Assembly (NCBI GenBank): GCA_048941605.1
Contig: JBHLNL010000034.1
Location: 1-24,158, forward strand
DNA: 24,158 bases
Direction of reading: 5' to 3'
From: Loki-b32 sp048941605
Lineage (GTDB): Archaea > Asgardarchaeota > Lokiarchaeia > Sigyniarchaeales > SOKP01
The notes under the pieces are model-generated. The model saw only the letters and a program-made list of their open reading frames with translations. It made no database searches and had not been told where the DNA came from. How positions within the stretch are numbered: position 1 is the stretch's first letter; each line of letters opens with the position of its first letter. The translations under genes and the position numbers were made by a program. Positions 6,822 to 15,384 of the stretch are shown piece by piece.

Positions 6822-8693
6822 ATGCCGAGTTTAGATGATCCAGAATTTTTGGTTGATGAGAATAAAGTTTGGTTCACACCACCAGAAAAAGGAGGTTACT
6901 GGCCTGAAGGAGTGCCAAAACAAGTAAAGGACATAGAAGATCTAGAAGTTTTACCATTATGGAAATATTTTTTGGATGCAGCTGATAAGTTTGAAACGTG
7001 GGATGAAGATATTTGTATATTTGTCTATGGGTCATATTTGGAGCGTGTAAAGTTAAGAACCTTATTTAATTGTGCTAAACGATTTGGAACATATCTTCAC
7101 AAAGAATTGAGTATCAAAAAGGGAGATGTCGTAGCGATTGACCTTCCAAATTCCATAAATTTTGTTGTTGCATATATGGGTTGCCAATATATTGGTGCAA
7201 TTGTGCAAGGGATCAATCCCACATATAGACCAATGGAACTATTACACTCTTTAAAAATGACTAATGCTAAGGTTTTTGTTATGATGGATATGCTATATAT
7301 CGCAGGTCCTAAAGATGTGCTTCCAAAAACAAATGTAAAATATGTAATACCTTCGAATTTTGTAGATTTTCTAACTGCTGATGAACAGACTATAGAAAAA
7401 TTAGGAATTCCAAATGCTAAAGGGACAATACCAGATGAAACTGAGCATTATAAAGTTGTTTGGATGAAAGATATAATTGACACAACAGAACCAGTAGAAA
7501 TTGAGATAGATATTGATCCTTGGACTGATCCCGCTGTGTATCTCATGACAGGGGGGACTACTGGCCTACCTAAAGTAGCAATGCTCTCACATGCGAATCT
7601 TAGCGCAAATCTTAATATGGCTAAACCTTGGACAAATTTGAAGGCAGGAATGATAACAATTGGCTCTATTCCATTTTTCCACAGTTTTGGATTAACCTGT
7701 GTCATGAATGCTGCTCTAGGGCTGGGAATGATTATGCTTTTGTTCCCAAAGCCGCCTTCAGATGATGTTTTATGTGAAGCTATAAATAAGATTGACGCTC
7801 CAGAGGGAATAATTTATACTGGAGTTGAAATGTTATTTAAAAGGCTTACAGATTTCGTACATGAGATGGGAGTTGATGAATTTAAGAAAAAGTATGATTT
7901 TTGGAAAAAAATGAAATATGCCACTCAAGGTGCTGGTCCTTTACATGATTACGTCCGAATACCTTTTGAAGAAATTTTTTGCCCAATACGTTCTGGTTAT
8001 GGATTAACTGAAACATCTCCTATGCAAAGTATCGCTCCATTTTGGGGGCCAACCAAAACTGGAAAATTAGGATTACCTATTCCTGGAGCCGAATGGGCCA
8101 TTTTTGACTCAGAAAATTTTGAAGCTGGTCCTATTTGTGATGGAACAAAAGAAAGAGGAGGTTTTGGAATTGAAAATACTGGAGAAATATGTTGTGCAGG
8201 TCCTCATATTATGTTAGGGTATTTAGGGGTACAAAAAGAACAAGAAGATAATCTTAAATACTGGGGAGGAAAACGGTGGCTTCTCACTGGTGATATCGGA
8301 TTTATGGATGAATATGGATGGGTTGAGATTCGTGATAGAAAGAAATCTTTAATTAAAGTTTCCGGTCATTCTGTATTTCCAAAAGAAGTGGAGGAGCTAC
8401 TTGGTCATCACGAAGCGGTCGATGAAGTTGCTGTTGCGAGTATACCTGATGAAATGACAGGAGAAGCTGTAAAAGCATGGGTTACACTTAAAAAGGGTTT
8501 TAAAGCTGATCGCAATATAACAAGTGAGCAATTAAAAGAATGGGCACGAGAGAACATGGCAAAATGGAAAAGTCCAAAATTCATTGAATTTGTCAGAAAG
8601 ATGCCAGTTAGTATGACAGGTAAAGTTCAAAGACGTGAATTACAGGAAAAAGATTTAGATAAAATGAAATCCGGAAAGGAAATAAAAGGTTAG
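6822..8693 (+). CDS. AMP-dependent acyl-CoA synthetase (long-chain fatty acid-CoA ligase-like)
   Basis: A 623-residue ANL-superfamily adenylating enzyme. It activates a carboxylic acid with ATP to an acyl-adenylate and then forms the CoA thioester. The motifs are in order: MTGGTTGLPK (242-251, phosphate-binding loop, with Gly where Ser is usual in TSGTTG), GYGLTETSP (392-400), LLTGDIGFMDEYGW (487-500), RDRKKSLIKVSGHSVFP (504-520), and GKVQRREL (600-607) with Lys601 as the adenylation lysine. Length and motifs fit FadD-like ligases; substrate chain length cannot be read from the sequence. In an anaerobic archaeon it could feed fatty-acid or branched/aromatic acid degradation. The start is supported by AGTGA 6 nt before the ATG. 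A strong T-tract terminator follows, so it is probably a single-gene unit, or is read through from the upstream gene. Confidence 0.92.
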   Translation: MPSLDDPEFLVDENKVWFTPPEKGGYWPEGVPKQVKDIEDLEVLPLWKYFLDAADKFETWDEDICIFVYGSYLERVKLRTLFNCAKRFGTYLHKELSIKKGDVVAIDLPNSINFVVAYMGCQYIGAIVQGINPTYRPMELLHSLKMTNAKVFVMMDMLYIAGPKDVLPKTNVKYVIPSNFVDFLTADEQTIEKLGIPNAKGTIPDETEHYKVVWMKDIIDTTEPVEIEIDIDPWTDPAVYLMTGGTTGLPKVAMLSHANLSANLNMAKPWTNLKAGMITIGSIPFFHSFGLTCVMNAALGLGMIMLLFPKPPSDDVLCEAINKIDAPEGIIYTGVEMLFKRLTDFVHEMGVDEFKKKYDFWKKMKYATQGAGPLHDYVRIPFEEIFCPIRSGYGLTETSPMQSIAPFWGPTKTGKLGLPIPGAEWAIFDSENFEAGPICDGTKERGGFGIENTGEICCAGPHIMLGYLGVQKEQEDNLKYWGGKRWLLTGDIGFMDEYGWVEIRDRKKSLIKVSGHSVFPKEVEELLGHHEAVDEVAVASIPDEMTGEAVKAWVTLKKGFKADRNITSEQLKEWARENMAKWKSPKFIEFVRKMPVSMTGKVQRRELQEKDLDKMKSGKEIKG

Positions 8694-8720
8694 AAACTTA
8701 ATCCATTATTTAATTAAGTA

Positions 8721-8745
8721 TTTTTAATTTTTTTTTTAATTTTTT
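8721..8745 (+). terminator. Oligo-T terminator after the acyl-CoA synthetase gene
   Basis: Two long T runs separated only by AA pairs begin about 28 nt after the stop codon, with no clear hairpin. This is the usual archaeal intrinsic terminator form. Confidence 0.65.
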
Positions 8746-8785
8746 GATATCTTACACATATCACATACATCTATTAAAATTGCAT

Positions 8786-8850
8786 AAATTTATATTTATA
8801 AAATTTCATGTTTTGTATACATTTTTGAAGTATTTCTATTTTTTGAGGGG
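8786..8850 (+). promoter_or_regulatory. Promoter and Shine-Dalgarno sequence of the zinc-site protein gene
   Basis: An AT-only TATA-like element (core TTTATATTTATAAAA) lies at about 8786-8803. GAGGGG at 8845-8850 ends 6 nt before the ATG at 8857. Transcription would start near 8825, leaving a leader of about 30 nt. This is one of the best ribosome-binding sites in the window; most other genes lack one. Confidence 0.5.
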
Positions 8851-8856
8851 TTTATC

Positions 8857-9720
8857 ATGCAAGTACATTCTAAGTTAATTGAAGTAGCTTGTCCACGCTG
8901 TGGTTTAGAAAAAACTATAGGTGTTCCAGAAACCCTTTTTTCACAAAAAAAATATGGTCATATAAAAATACAGGTACCACAGGGCGTAGTATGCCAAGAT
9001 CATGTATTTGTTGTATTTTTAGATGTTGAAGGAAGAATTATTGGATATCAAACTGTTGATTTATCAATTTCATCTACACCTGAAACAGCACCAAAAGAAG
9101 AAATTAGTCTAGAAGATGGTAAGACTATAAGCTTAAAAAGATTCATAATGATGGTTGGGTATAGCTGTTTTGCAGGGTTAATTCATGCTAAATTATTTAA
9201 TTATCCATCATTTCTTATTATGAATAGCGAACATAAATTAAATATAGATGTAATAAACAATGTTCTTGATGAAATTGTTCCAGAAATATATAAAAATAAA
9301 AGATCTTTAAAAATAATTGATTATAATGATAGAGTTTTTCCTACTGCGACTTTTTTCTATGCGTTAGTCCAAAACCAGAGAAAAACTGCTTTTCTTATGA
9401 ATCCCCATAAGCATGTAGTACAAATGCCTTGGAAAACAGGTTTAGAACTTGAAAAAACTATGATTGCTTCTGCAATAAATAAGGAAGATCAAAATGAACA
9501 CCTGAAATTTCTAGCTTTTTATATCTCAAAGTTTTTAGAGGATGTAGATAAAACTCTAAAGATCTTAGAAACTGTTAAAAAAGCCTCCAAAAAGGAATTA
9601 GTTAAAAAACTAAAAGAAATTGCAATCACATCAACAATAACAAAAAACTATGTAAATTCTATAGAAGAATACATACATAGGAGAGTTTCTCCTCAAGTTG
9701 CTAGAAAAGTCCATGATTAA
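8857..9720 (+). CDS. Protein with N-terminal CxxC...CxxH zinc-type site, Asgard-type, function unknown
   Basis: A 287-residue cytosolic protein. The first ~70 residues form a small domain with CPRC (12-15) and CQDH (46-49), probably a zinc-binding beta domain. The following pattern (IKIQVPQGVVC, then FVVFLDVEGRIIGYQTVD) is one I associate from memory with many Lokiarchaeal proteins of unknown function; this cannot be checked here. After an acidic/Pro linker (about 75-95), residues 100-205 form a mixed alpha/beta region, and 215-287 are mostly helical and Lys-rich. There are no membrane segments. The gene is flanked by terminators on both sides and has its own promoter, so it is monocistronic. 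No catalytic motif is visible. A regulatory or scaffold role is only a guess from the zinc-site architecture. Confidence 0.72.
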   Translation: MQVHSKLIEVACPRCGLEKTIGVPETLFSQKKYGHIKIQVPQGVVCQDHVFVVFLDVEGRIIGYQTVDLSISSTPETAPKEEISLEDGKTISLKRFIMMVGYSCFAGLIHAKLFNYPSFLIMNSEHKLNIDVINNVLDEIVPEIYKNKRSLKIIDYNDRVFPTATFFYALVQNQRKTAFLMNPHKHVVQMPWKTGLELEKTMIASAINKEDQNEHLKFLAFYISKFLEDVDKTLKILETVKKASKKELVKKLKEIAITSTITKNYVNSIEEYIHRRVSPQVARKVHD

Positions 9721-9731
9721 GCATGCATATA

Positions 9732-9762
9732 TAAAAAAAAATCAAAAAATAATTTTAAAAAA
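9732..9762 (-). terminator. Oligo-T terminator after the FGGY kinase gene
   Basis: The - strand reads three T-rich runs immediately after the kinase stop at 9770. The spacer lies between convergent genes. On the + strand the same segment is A-rich, so it should act mainly on the kinase transcript. Confidence 0.5.
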
Positions 9763-9769
9763 TAACAGA

Positions 9770-11395
9770 TTATTCATTCAAACGTCTATAGCTTTTTCTC
9801 ATAATTTTATAAATATTTAGATATTCTTTAAAGAGTTTATCATAGATACTTCTGTTTACTGGATTTGGAGTAAAAACATTTGAAATTTCACAACATCTCT
9901 GAATCTCATCCCACTTAAGATATCCCAGTCCTACCGAAGCAATGAAAGCTGCACCACGAGCATTTGCTTGAATTGGATCTCTTACTTGTTTTATTTTTCG
10001 GTCAAGTATATCGGCAAATATTTGACACCAAATATTACTTTGAGCACCACCGCCAATTATATTAATCTCTGGAATAATAATGTCCTTTTTTGTCATTCCT
10101 GGTGTTATTTTCATTTTCTTTTTTTGAATAAATTTTTCTACATAAATGAATAACCACTTTATATTATATGCTACTCCTTCAAATATAGCTCTAATTAAAT
10201 GCTCTCTTGACATCTCTAATGAAATATTATAAAGACCTCCACGAATAGTATGATCATCTACAGGTGCTCTTTCCCCAATTAACCATGGAGTAAAAATGAG
10301 ATTATTTGAGCCAGCTGGAACAGTTTCTACAATTCTATCGAATATTTTATAAACATCAGGCACAGCTTCTTCTTTTAGAAGATCATCTTTATGATATAGA
10401 ATTTTATCTCTAAGAAATGAGAGAGATCCTCCCGCAATCTCTTGCTCATTTGCTAAAATATATCTTCCAGGAATTGCGGAAGGTAAACTTGCCATATTAT
10501 GAAAAATATCAACACGTTTAAATGGTATGTGGCATCCAATCCAATCAGAGGTACCAATATAAATATGAGTTTCATAATCTCTAACTGCTCCAGATCCAAT
10601 ATTAGCTGAAGGAACATCAGGAGCACCCATAACCACTTGAGTTCCTCTATTTAAACCGATCTCATCTGCAACTTCATTCTTTATTGGCCCTAAAATATCA
10701 GTAGAATTTTTTAAATCTGAAGGAAATTTTTTAATATCAACTTTAAACATCTTAGTAAGTTTTTTAGATAATTTAGCATTATAGAGATCTCTTATATCAG
10801 TAATCCAATGAAGTGCTATAGATGGAATGGAAGCAGCAAACTTTCCCGTTAATTTCAGATTTATATAGTCTTGGGGTTCTAAAAACATATATGTATTATT
10901 GTAGATATCAGGAATCTCATTTTTTATTACTAATATGTGAGAAATCGGATCTTTTCCATGAAAGCCAGGACCACCACTAACTCTTTTTAATAGCGCTAAC
11001 ATTTTACGTATATTATAACCAGATACTTTAAATATTCCCTTGTTAAATTTTTCAATATATTTGGCTCCTCGAGTGTCCATCCAGATAATCGAATTCATTA
11101 AATGATTTCCCTCCTTATCCAGAGCAACAGTTCCACTCCATTGACTTGTATTACATACTCCTACAATATCATCGACAGATACAAGTCCATTCTCAATGAC
11201 TTTTTGAGATGTCTTAATAATTGCATTCCACCAATCATCTGGATCTTGTTCTACAGCTCCACCCTTTGATACATGTAAAGGTACTTCTTGAAAAGCCCAT
11301 TCAAGAACTTCTCCTTCTGTAGATACTATAGCTGATTTTGGACCACCAGTCCCATGATCGATTGCTAAAATATATTTTTTTTCAGTTTTAGACAT
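9770..11395 (-). CDS. FGGY family carbohydrate kinase (xylulokinase-like)
   Basis: A 541-residue sugar kinase of the actin/hexokinase fold. The N-terminal phosphate loop is ILAIDHGTGGPKSAI (9-23). QWSGTVALD (85-93) and WMDTRG (105-110) follow, as in xylulokinases. MGAPDVPSANIGSG (256-269) holds Asp260, the probable catalytic base, and IGTSDWIG (280-287) and NIIGGGAQSNIWCQIFADIL (445-464) form the second ATP-binding half. The family phosphorylates pentuloses, glycerol, gluconate and similar polyols; the exact substrate cannot be assigned. The protein is somewhat longer than typical xylulokinase, with inserts near 135-150 and 420-440. It is transcribed divergently from the class III aminotransferase and followed by a T-tract terminator. 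A KDPG-type aldolase encoded 6 kb away could act in the same sugar-acid pathway, but they do not share an operon. Confidence 0.88.
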   Translation of the reverse strand: MSKTEKKYILAIDHGTGGPKSAIVSTEGEVLEWAFQEVPLHVSKGGAVEQDPDDWWNAIIKTSQKVIENGLVSVDDIVGVCNTSQWSGTVALDKEGNHLMNSIIWMDTRGAKYIEKFNKGIFKVSGYNIRKMLALLKRVSGGPGFHGKDPISHILVIKNEIPDIYNNTYMFLEPQDYINLKLTGKFAASIPSIALHWITDIRDLYNAKLSKKLTKMFKVDIKKFPSDLKNSTDILGPIKNEVADEIGLNRGTQVVMGAPDVPSANIGSGAVRDYETHIYIGTSDWIGCHIPFKRVDIFHNMASLPSAIPGRYILANEQEIAGGSLSFLRDKILYHKDDLLKEEAVPDVYKIFDRIVETVPAGSNNLIFTPWLIGERAPVDDHTIRGGLYNISLEMSREHLIRAIFEGVAYNIKWLFIYVEKFIQKKKMKITPGMTKKDIIIPEINIIGGGAQSNIWCQIFADILDRKIKQVRDPIQANARGAAFIASVGLGYLKWDEIQRCCEISNVFTPNPVNRSIYDKLFKEYLNIYKIMRKSYRRLNE

Positions 11396-11546
11396 ATTTT
11401 ATATAAATGATGTTAATGTAAATAAAGATTCTTTTAGCAAAATCTCCAAAAATATCCTAATTTTTAATTTAAAAATAAGCTTAATTTTTAATGCCACACT
11501 TTAATAATTAAATTACTTACCAAAATAAAGTTTGATTTGATTTAGT
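11396..11546. promoter_or_regulatory. Divergent promoter spacer between kinase and aminotransferase genes
   Basis: This 151-bp spacer must carry both promoters. A TATA-like stretch TTTAATAATTAAAT (about 11500-11514) sits about 33-47 bp before the aminotransferase ATG. For the kinase, TTTATATAAA lies within 12 bp of its ATG. No clear operator repeats are seen. Confidence 0.3.
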
Positions 11547-12953
11547 ATGAGTAGTATGAAGTATGAAGAAATGAAAGCTAAGATTGAAAACATTGTTAAT
11601 CAACCAATTAAAAAATTTAAACCAGATGAGTTAAAAGGCATTATTGAAAGATATGAAAAGAATCACCTAAAATCTAAAGAAGCATATGAGAGAGCGCGTA
11701 AAATTATTCCTGGTGGAGTTGAGCATAATCTCGCTTTTAATCATCCTTTTCCCTTAGCGAGTAAACGAGTATATGATTGTTATATGGAAACTATTGATGA
11801 TATTATCTTAACAGATTATTTAATGTGTGGTGGACCAATAATCTTAGGACATCAATATAAACCATTAATCGATAAAGTCATTAATGTCATTCAAGAATTA
11901 GGACCTTGTCATGGAATAACCAACGAATATGAATATCTAGCCGCAGAACAACTGCAAAAGCATTTTCCATCATGTGAAATTATTAGATGGCTACAATCCG
12001 GAACTGAAGCAGACATGTTAGCAATTAGGATTGCTAGAACTTTTACAAATCGTAAATGGATAATTAAAATCGGTGGTTCATATCATGGATGGTCAGACCA
12101 ACTTGTATATGATATGCATGTTCCTGGAACAAAATTATTAGAGTCTCATGGAATACCTAAAAATGTTTTTAAATGGATAGATTCATGTCCTCCAAATGAT
12201 ATTGAAACTTTAAGACAAATGTTTAAGGAAAAACGAAAAGTTGCTGCTGTTATTGTTGAACCAATGGGAGGAGAATCTGGAAGTATTCCAGTAAAACCTG
12301 GTTTTAATAAAGAAGTAGAAGATTTATGCCATGAAAATAAGGCTTTAATGATTTCAGACGAAGTAGTATGTGCTTTTAGATTACACATGGGTGGAGGACA
12401 AGCTTATTACGGTTATAAACCTGATCTTTCAGTATTTGGAAAAATCGTTGGCCATGGTTTTCCATCTGCAGCTGCAGTAGGAGGAAGAGCTGATGTAATG
12501 AGTGTGTGTGCTGGTGGTGTTGGAGGCGGTAAAAAAGCTTATTCTGGGGGAACTATTGCAGCAAATCCATTAACTTGTGCAGCAGCCTATTACGCAATTA
12601 AGTTTGTTGAAGAAACTGATGCAACAGATAAAGCGATAAAAGCAGGTAGCAGATTATCTAATGGATTAAATAAAGTATTTGAAAGCTATAATCTACCTTG
12701 GTTTTCTTATAATTATGGAGGAACAGTTCATTTTCATACAAGTTGTCTTTTTGGACTCGATTTAGGTGATCCTTCACAAGCTGGTGAGCTTCCAAAAAGA
12801 AAGGATTTTATGGGTGAAATGGGTGCTGCTTTAGTAGATCAAGAGATAATTTCTGTAGCAGGAAGCAGATTTTACACATGTATGCTTCATACAGATAGTA
12901 TTATTGATGAAACAATTCAAAAAATTGAAAAGATTTGCCAGAAAATCGAATAG
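11547..12953 (+). CDS. Class III PLP-dependent aminotransferase, glutamate-1-semialdehyde aminomutase-like
   Basis: A 468-residue PLP enzyme. Key elements are GPIILGHQ (96-103), SGTEADMLAIRIAR (151-164, cofactor phosphate binding), YHGWSD (179-184), VEPMGGESG (237-245), SDEVVCAFR (270-278, with Asp271 contacting the pyridine nitrogen), and VFGKIVGHGFPSAA (297-310) with Lys299 as the PLP Schiff-base lysine. GGTIAANPLTCAAA (334-347) closes the site. The overall pattern is that of GSA aminomutase (HemL), but the N-terminus is about 40 residues longer and no other tetrapyrrole genes are nearby. A catabolic or specialised aminotransferase of the same family is therefore as likely as heme/corrinoid synthesis. 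It diverges from the FGGY kinase gene. Its stop lies 3 bp from the end of the convergent M29 aminopeptidase gene. Confidence 0.88.
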   Translation: MSSMKYEEMKAKIENIVNQPIKKFKPDELKGIIERYEKNHLKSKEAYERARKIIPGGVEHNLAFNHPFPLASKRVYDCYMETIDDIILTDYLMCGGPIILGHQYKPLIDKVINVIQELGPCHGITNEYEYLAAEQLQKHFPSCEIIRWLQSGTEADMLAIRIARTFTNRKWIIKIGGSYHGWSDQLVYDMHVPGTKLLESHGIPKNVFKWIDSCPPNDIETLRQMFKEKRKVAAVIVEPMGGESGSIPVKPGFNKEVEDLCHENKALMISDEVVCAFRLHMGGGQAYYGYKPDLSVFGKIVGHGFPSAAAVGGRADVMSVCAGGVGGGKKAYSGGTIAANPLTCAAAYYAIKFVEETDATDKAIKAGSRLSNGLNKVFESYNLPWFSYNYGGTVHFHTSCLFGLDLGDPSQAGELPKRKDFMGEMGAALVDQEIISVAGSRFYTCMLHTDSIIDETIQKIEKICQKIE

Positions 12954-12956
12954 GGT

Positions 12957-14219
12957 TTAAACTTCAAAAGCCCATTCTCCTTTTCTCATTATTGGCTCAG
13001 ATTTTTCTTCCTCAAATATTCCATCAACATCCAATTTTTCTGAGCCTATCATAAAATCTAGATGCAATAGACTTGTATTACCGCCATGATCTGAGAATTC
13101 TTTCTCATCCATGTTTTCACCATCCTTTAAACAAGTTCTTATACCATTACCAAGAGCAATATGGCAAGATGCATTTTCATCTATAAGAATACTATAAAAT
13201 AGTATACCTGTTTGCGAGATGGGAGAACTATTTGGAACTAGCGATACTTCTCCTAACTGGGAGGCACCATCATCAGTTTTAATTATATTACGTATATATT
13301 CTTCACCTTTAGTGGCAGAAGCTTCTTCAACTTTTCCATTAGTGAAAGTGAGTTTTAAGTTTTCGATTAAAACATCACTAAAAAGGGGTTTAGTGGCAGT
13401 AACAATTCCCTCTGTTTTATCTTTATGAGGTGTGGTAAAAATCTCTTCTGTTGGAATATTTACAACATTATTGATTCCACTTTGAGTAGTAAAATAAGCA
13501 CTTTTCCAAATATGCCCTTCAGGTAGCCCTATTGTAAGATCTGTACCGGGAGCACTAAAATGAAGTGCATTATATTTTTTATGATTAAGATATGAACATC
13601 TAGATACAAGTTGATTGATGTGATCTTTCCATATTGATATAGGATCCTCATGTTTAATACGGCATATATCAAAGAGAATATCCCAGAATTTTGCCATTCG
13701 TTTGTTTTGCGGGATATCAGGAAAAATTTTATCTGCCCATCCATCAATAGGTGCAGTTATAGCTAACCAATTAACCAAACCTTTCCTTCGTAAGTCAGCT
13801 GCCGGTTTATTATATTTAAGAAATGTCTTATGTGTTGTGAATATCAAATTAGAATCTTGTTCTGAAAGTAAATCAGGATTGCGAGCTGCAACTAAAAGCA
13901 TAGCGTCACCTTCTTTAGCGATATCATAGGCTCCATCTGTTCTCCAAGTTGGATATTCTTCAAATGAGTCTTTAGGCGCAAATTTATATCGATAAAGACG
14001 GATTTGATCATCATCCCACATCACATCGACTAATTTGGCTCCAATTTGATAAGCTTTTTTCACAATTAACCGAACTAAAGGTGCTAATTCAATGGATACA
14101 CCATTTATACCAATTATGGGTTTTCCGATTAATAAACGTTGCCCTGGCTGCAAATTAAGTCCAATTTTAACTATAACTTCAGCGTATTTATCTAAATTTT
14201 TTTCAAATTCTGATGGCAT
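12957..14219 (-). CDS. M29 family metallo-aminopeptidase
   Basis: A 420-residue cytosolic leucyl-type aminopeptidase of the thermophilic AmpS/PepS group (MEROPS M29), which trims N-terminal amino acids using two divalent metals. The C-terminal metal-binding half is well conserved: IPTEEIFTTPHKDKTEG (255-271), GEEYIRNI with LGEVSLVPNSSPIS (305-335, including metal ligand Glu324), HIALGNGI (353-360), and NTSLLHLDFMIGS (381-393, with His386 and Asp388). The N-terminal half (about 1-230) has the usual alpha/beta domain starting LDKYAEVIVKIGLNLQPGQ. Length is normal and no key residue is missing. There is no signal peptide. The gene is convergent with the aminotransferase and divergent from the DUF2804 gene, with 95 bp between starts. 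No Shine-Dalgarno sequence is present; TATA-like ATAAAATATAT lies about 30 bp upstream. Confidence 0.93.
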   Translation of the reverse strand: MPSEFEKNLDKYAEVIVKIGLNLQPGQRLLIGKPIIGINGVSIELAPLVRLIVKKAYQIGAKLVDVMWDDDQIRLYRYKFAPKDSFEEYPTWRTDGAYDIAKEGDAMLLVAARNPDLLSEQDSNLIFTTHKTFLKYNKPAADLRRKGLVNWLAITAPIDGWADKIFPDIPQNKRMAKFWDILFDICRIKHEDPISIWKDHINQLVSRCSYLNHKKYNALHFSAPGTDLTIGLPEGHIWKSAYFTTQSGINNVVNIPTEEIFTTPHKDKTEGIVTATKPLFSDVLIENLKLTFTNGKVEEASATKGEEYIRNIIKTDDGASQLGEVSLVPNSSPISQTGILFYSILIDENASCHIALGNGIRTCLKDGENMDEKEFSDHGGNTSLLHLDFMIGSEKLDVDGIFEEEKSEPIMRKGEWAFEV

Positions 14220-14314
14220 TGGTATTATCTTATTTTAATAATTTTTATCATATATTTTATTTTACCCCAATTCTTTTTAAAACTATCAATTTAAATCCTA
14301 ATTAAGTATTCAAA

Positions 14315-15340
14315 ATGGGAAAACAAAACGAAATTACAAAACCTACTGATTTATTCAAAAACGATGGCTCTCTTGTACAACGAGGATGGTCAAGAAAACC
14401 AATATTAAACTATAATAAAGAAAATATCGGGAAAGGATGGCTTCGCATTAAAGAATGGGATCATTATTCAATACTAAACAAGGATTTTGGATTCCAGCTT
14501 ACTATTGGAGATATTGGATATCTTACACAAATGAGTTATGTGTGGCTTGATTTTAAAAATAAGAAAAGAAAGGATAAAGGACTTTTCAAATTCTTTACAA
14601 AGTCCAAACTTCTACCCTTGAGTTCCTTAGAAGATAGTGTTATTAATTTTCCAACTAAGAAATTTAGTGCGAAAATTTCGAAAAAAGGAAATCAGAGAAT
14701 ATTGACTATTGATGATCAGAGTTTCATGAATAAAGGAATTAAAGGAACCATTACTCTTGAAGATAAAACAGAATGGGATAATATAGCTGTAGTTACAGGT
14801 TATAAGGACAATCCTAAATTATTTTATTACAATCATAAAATCAATATGATGCCCGCTCAAGGACTGATTCGGATTGGTAATCAGGGTTATAAATTCGAAC
14901 CAGACACTTCTTTTGGGCTTATGGATTGGGGGCGTGGGATTTGGCCTTATCGCACCCATTGGTTATGGGGTTCTGCTTGTGGATTGGTAAATGGATTGCC
15001 AATTGCTTTCAATATTGGATATGGATTTGGAGATTTATCAACTCATTCTGAAAATGTCATTTTTTATGACGGAAAGGTTCATAAAATTGATCAAGTTACA
15101 TTCCACCACGAAAATAGAGATCCTACTAAACCTTGGAAATTTACTAGTAATGATAATAGATTCAATATGGTTTTAAAGCCTATAATTCCTCATAGAGAAA
15201 AAATTAATTTTGGATTAATATATTTAAATTCTTCATTACTTCATGGGTTCTATTCTGGGGAAATTCTTTTAGATAATGGTGAAAAAATACGAATTGAAGA
15301 AATGTTAGGGCATGCTGAGGATATTTACTGGCGCTGGTAA
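14315..15340 (+). CDS. DUF2804 domain-containing protein
   Basis: A 341-residue protein matching the DUF2804 pattern over its length. The most telling part is FGLMDWGRGIWPYRTHWLWGSA (200-221), followed by GLPIAFNIGYGFGD (228-241), a HSENVIFYDGKVHKI segment, and the terminal GHAEDIYWRW (332-341). The family is large and widespread in bacteria and archaea but has no established biochemical role. The many Trp/Tyr/His residues and the predicted beta-rich fold resemble carbohydrate- or lipocalin-like beta barrels, which is inference only. No signal peptide or membrane helix is present. There is no ribosome-binding site before the ATG; a leaderless transcript is likely. It converges with the corrinoid-protein gene. 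Confidence 0.85.
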   Translation: MGKQNEITKPTDLFKNDGSLVQRGWSRKPILNYNKENIGKGWLRIKEWDHYSILNKDFGFQLTIGDIGYLTQMSYVWLDFKNKKRKDKGLFKFFTKSKLLPLSSLEDSVINFPTKKFSAKISKKGNQRILTIDDQSFMNKGIKGTITLEDKTEWDNIAVVTGYKDNPKLFYYNHKINMMPAQGLIRIGNQGYKFEPDTSFGLMDWGRGIWPYRTHWLWGSACGLVNGLPIAFNIGYGFGDLSTHSENVIFYDGKVHKIDQVTFHHENRDPTKPWKFTSNDNRFNMVLKPIIPHREKINFGLIYLNSSLLHGFYSGEILLDNGEKIRIEEMLGHAEDIYWRW

Positions 15341-15384
15341 ATATATATTTTAATAGCATTAAATTGTTTATATAATTGTGAAAA

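Noticed and set aside
6598..6834. A 78-codon + frame overlapping the end of the tail-anchored protein gene and the start of the acyl-CoA synthetase gene
   Set aside because: It starts inside a membrane-segment-coding region in another frame, is AT-spacer-like in composition (Ile/Lys/Asn/Tyr), and has no ribosome-binding site. Most likely spurious.
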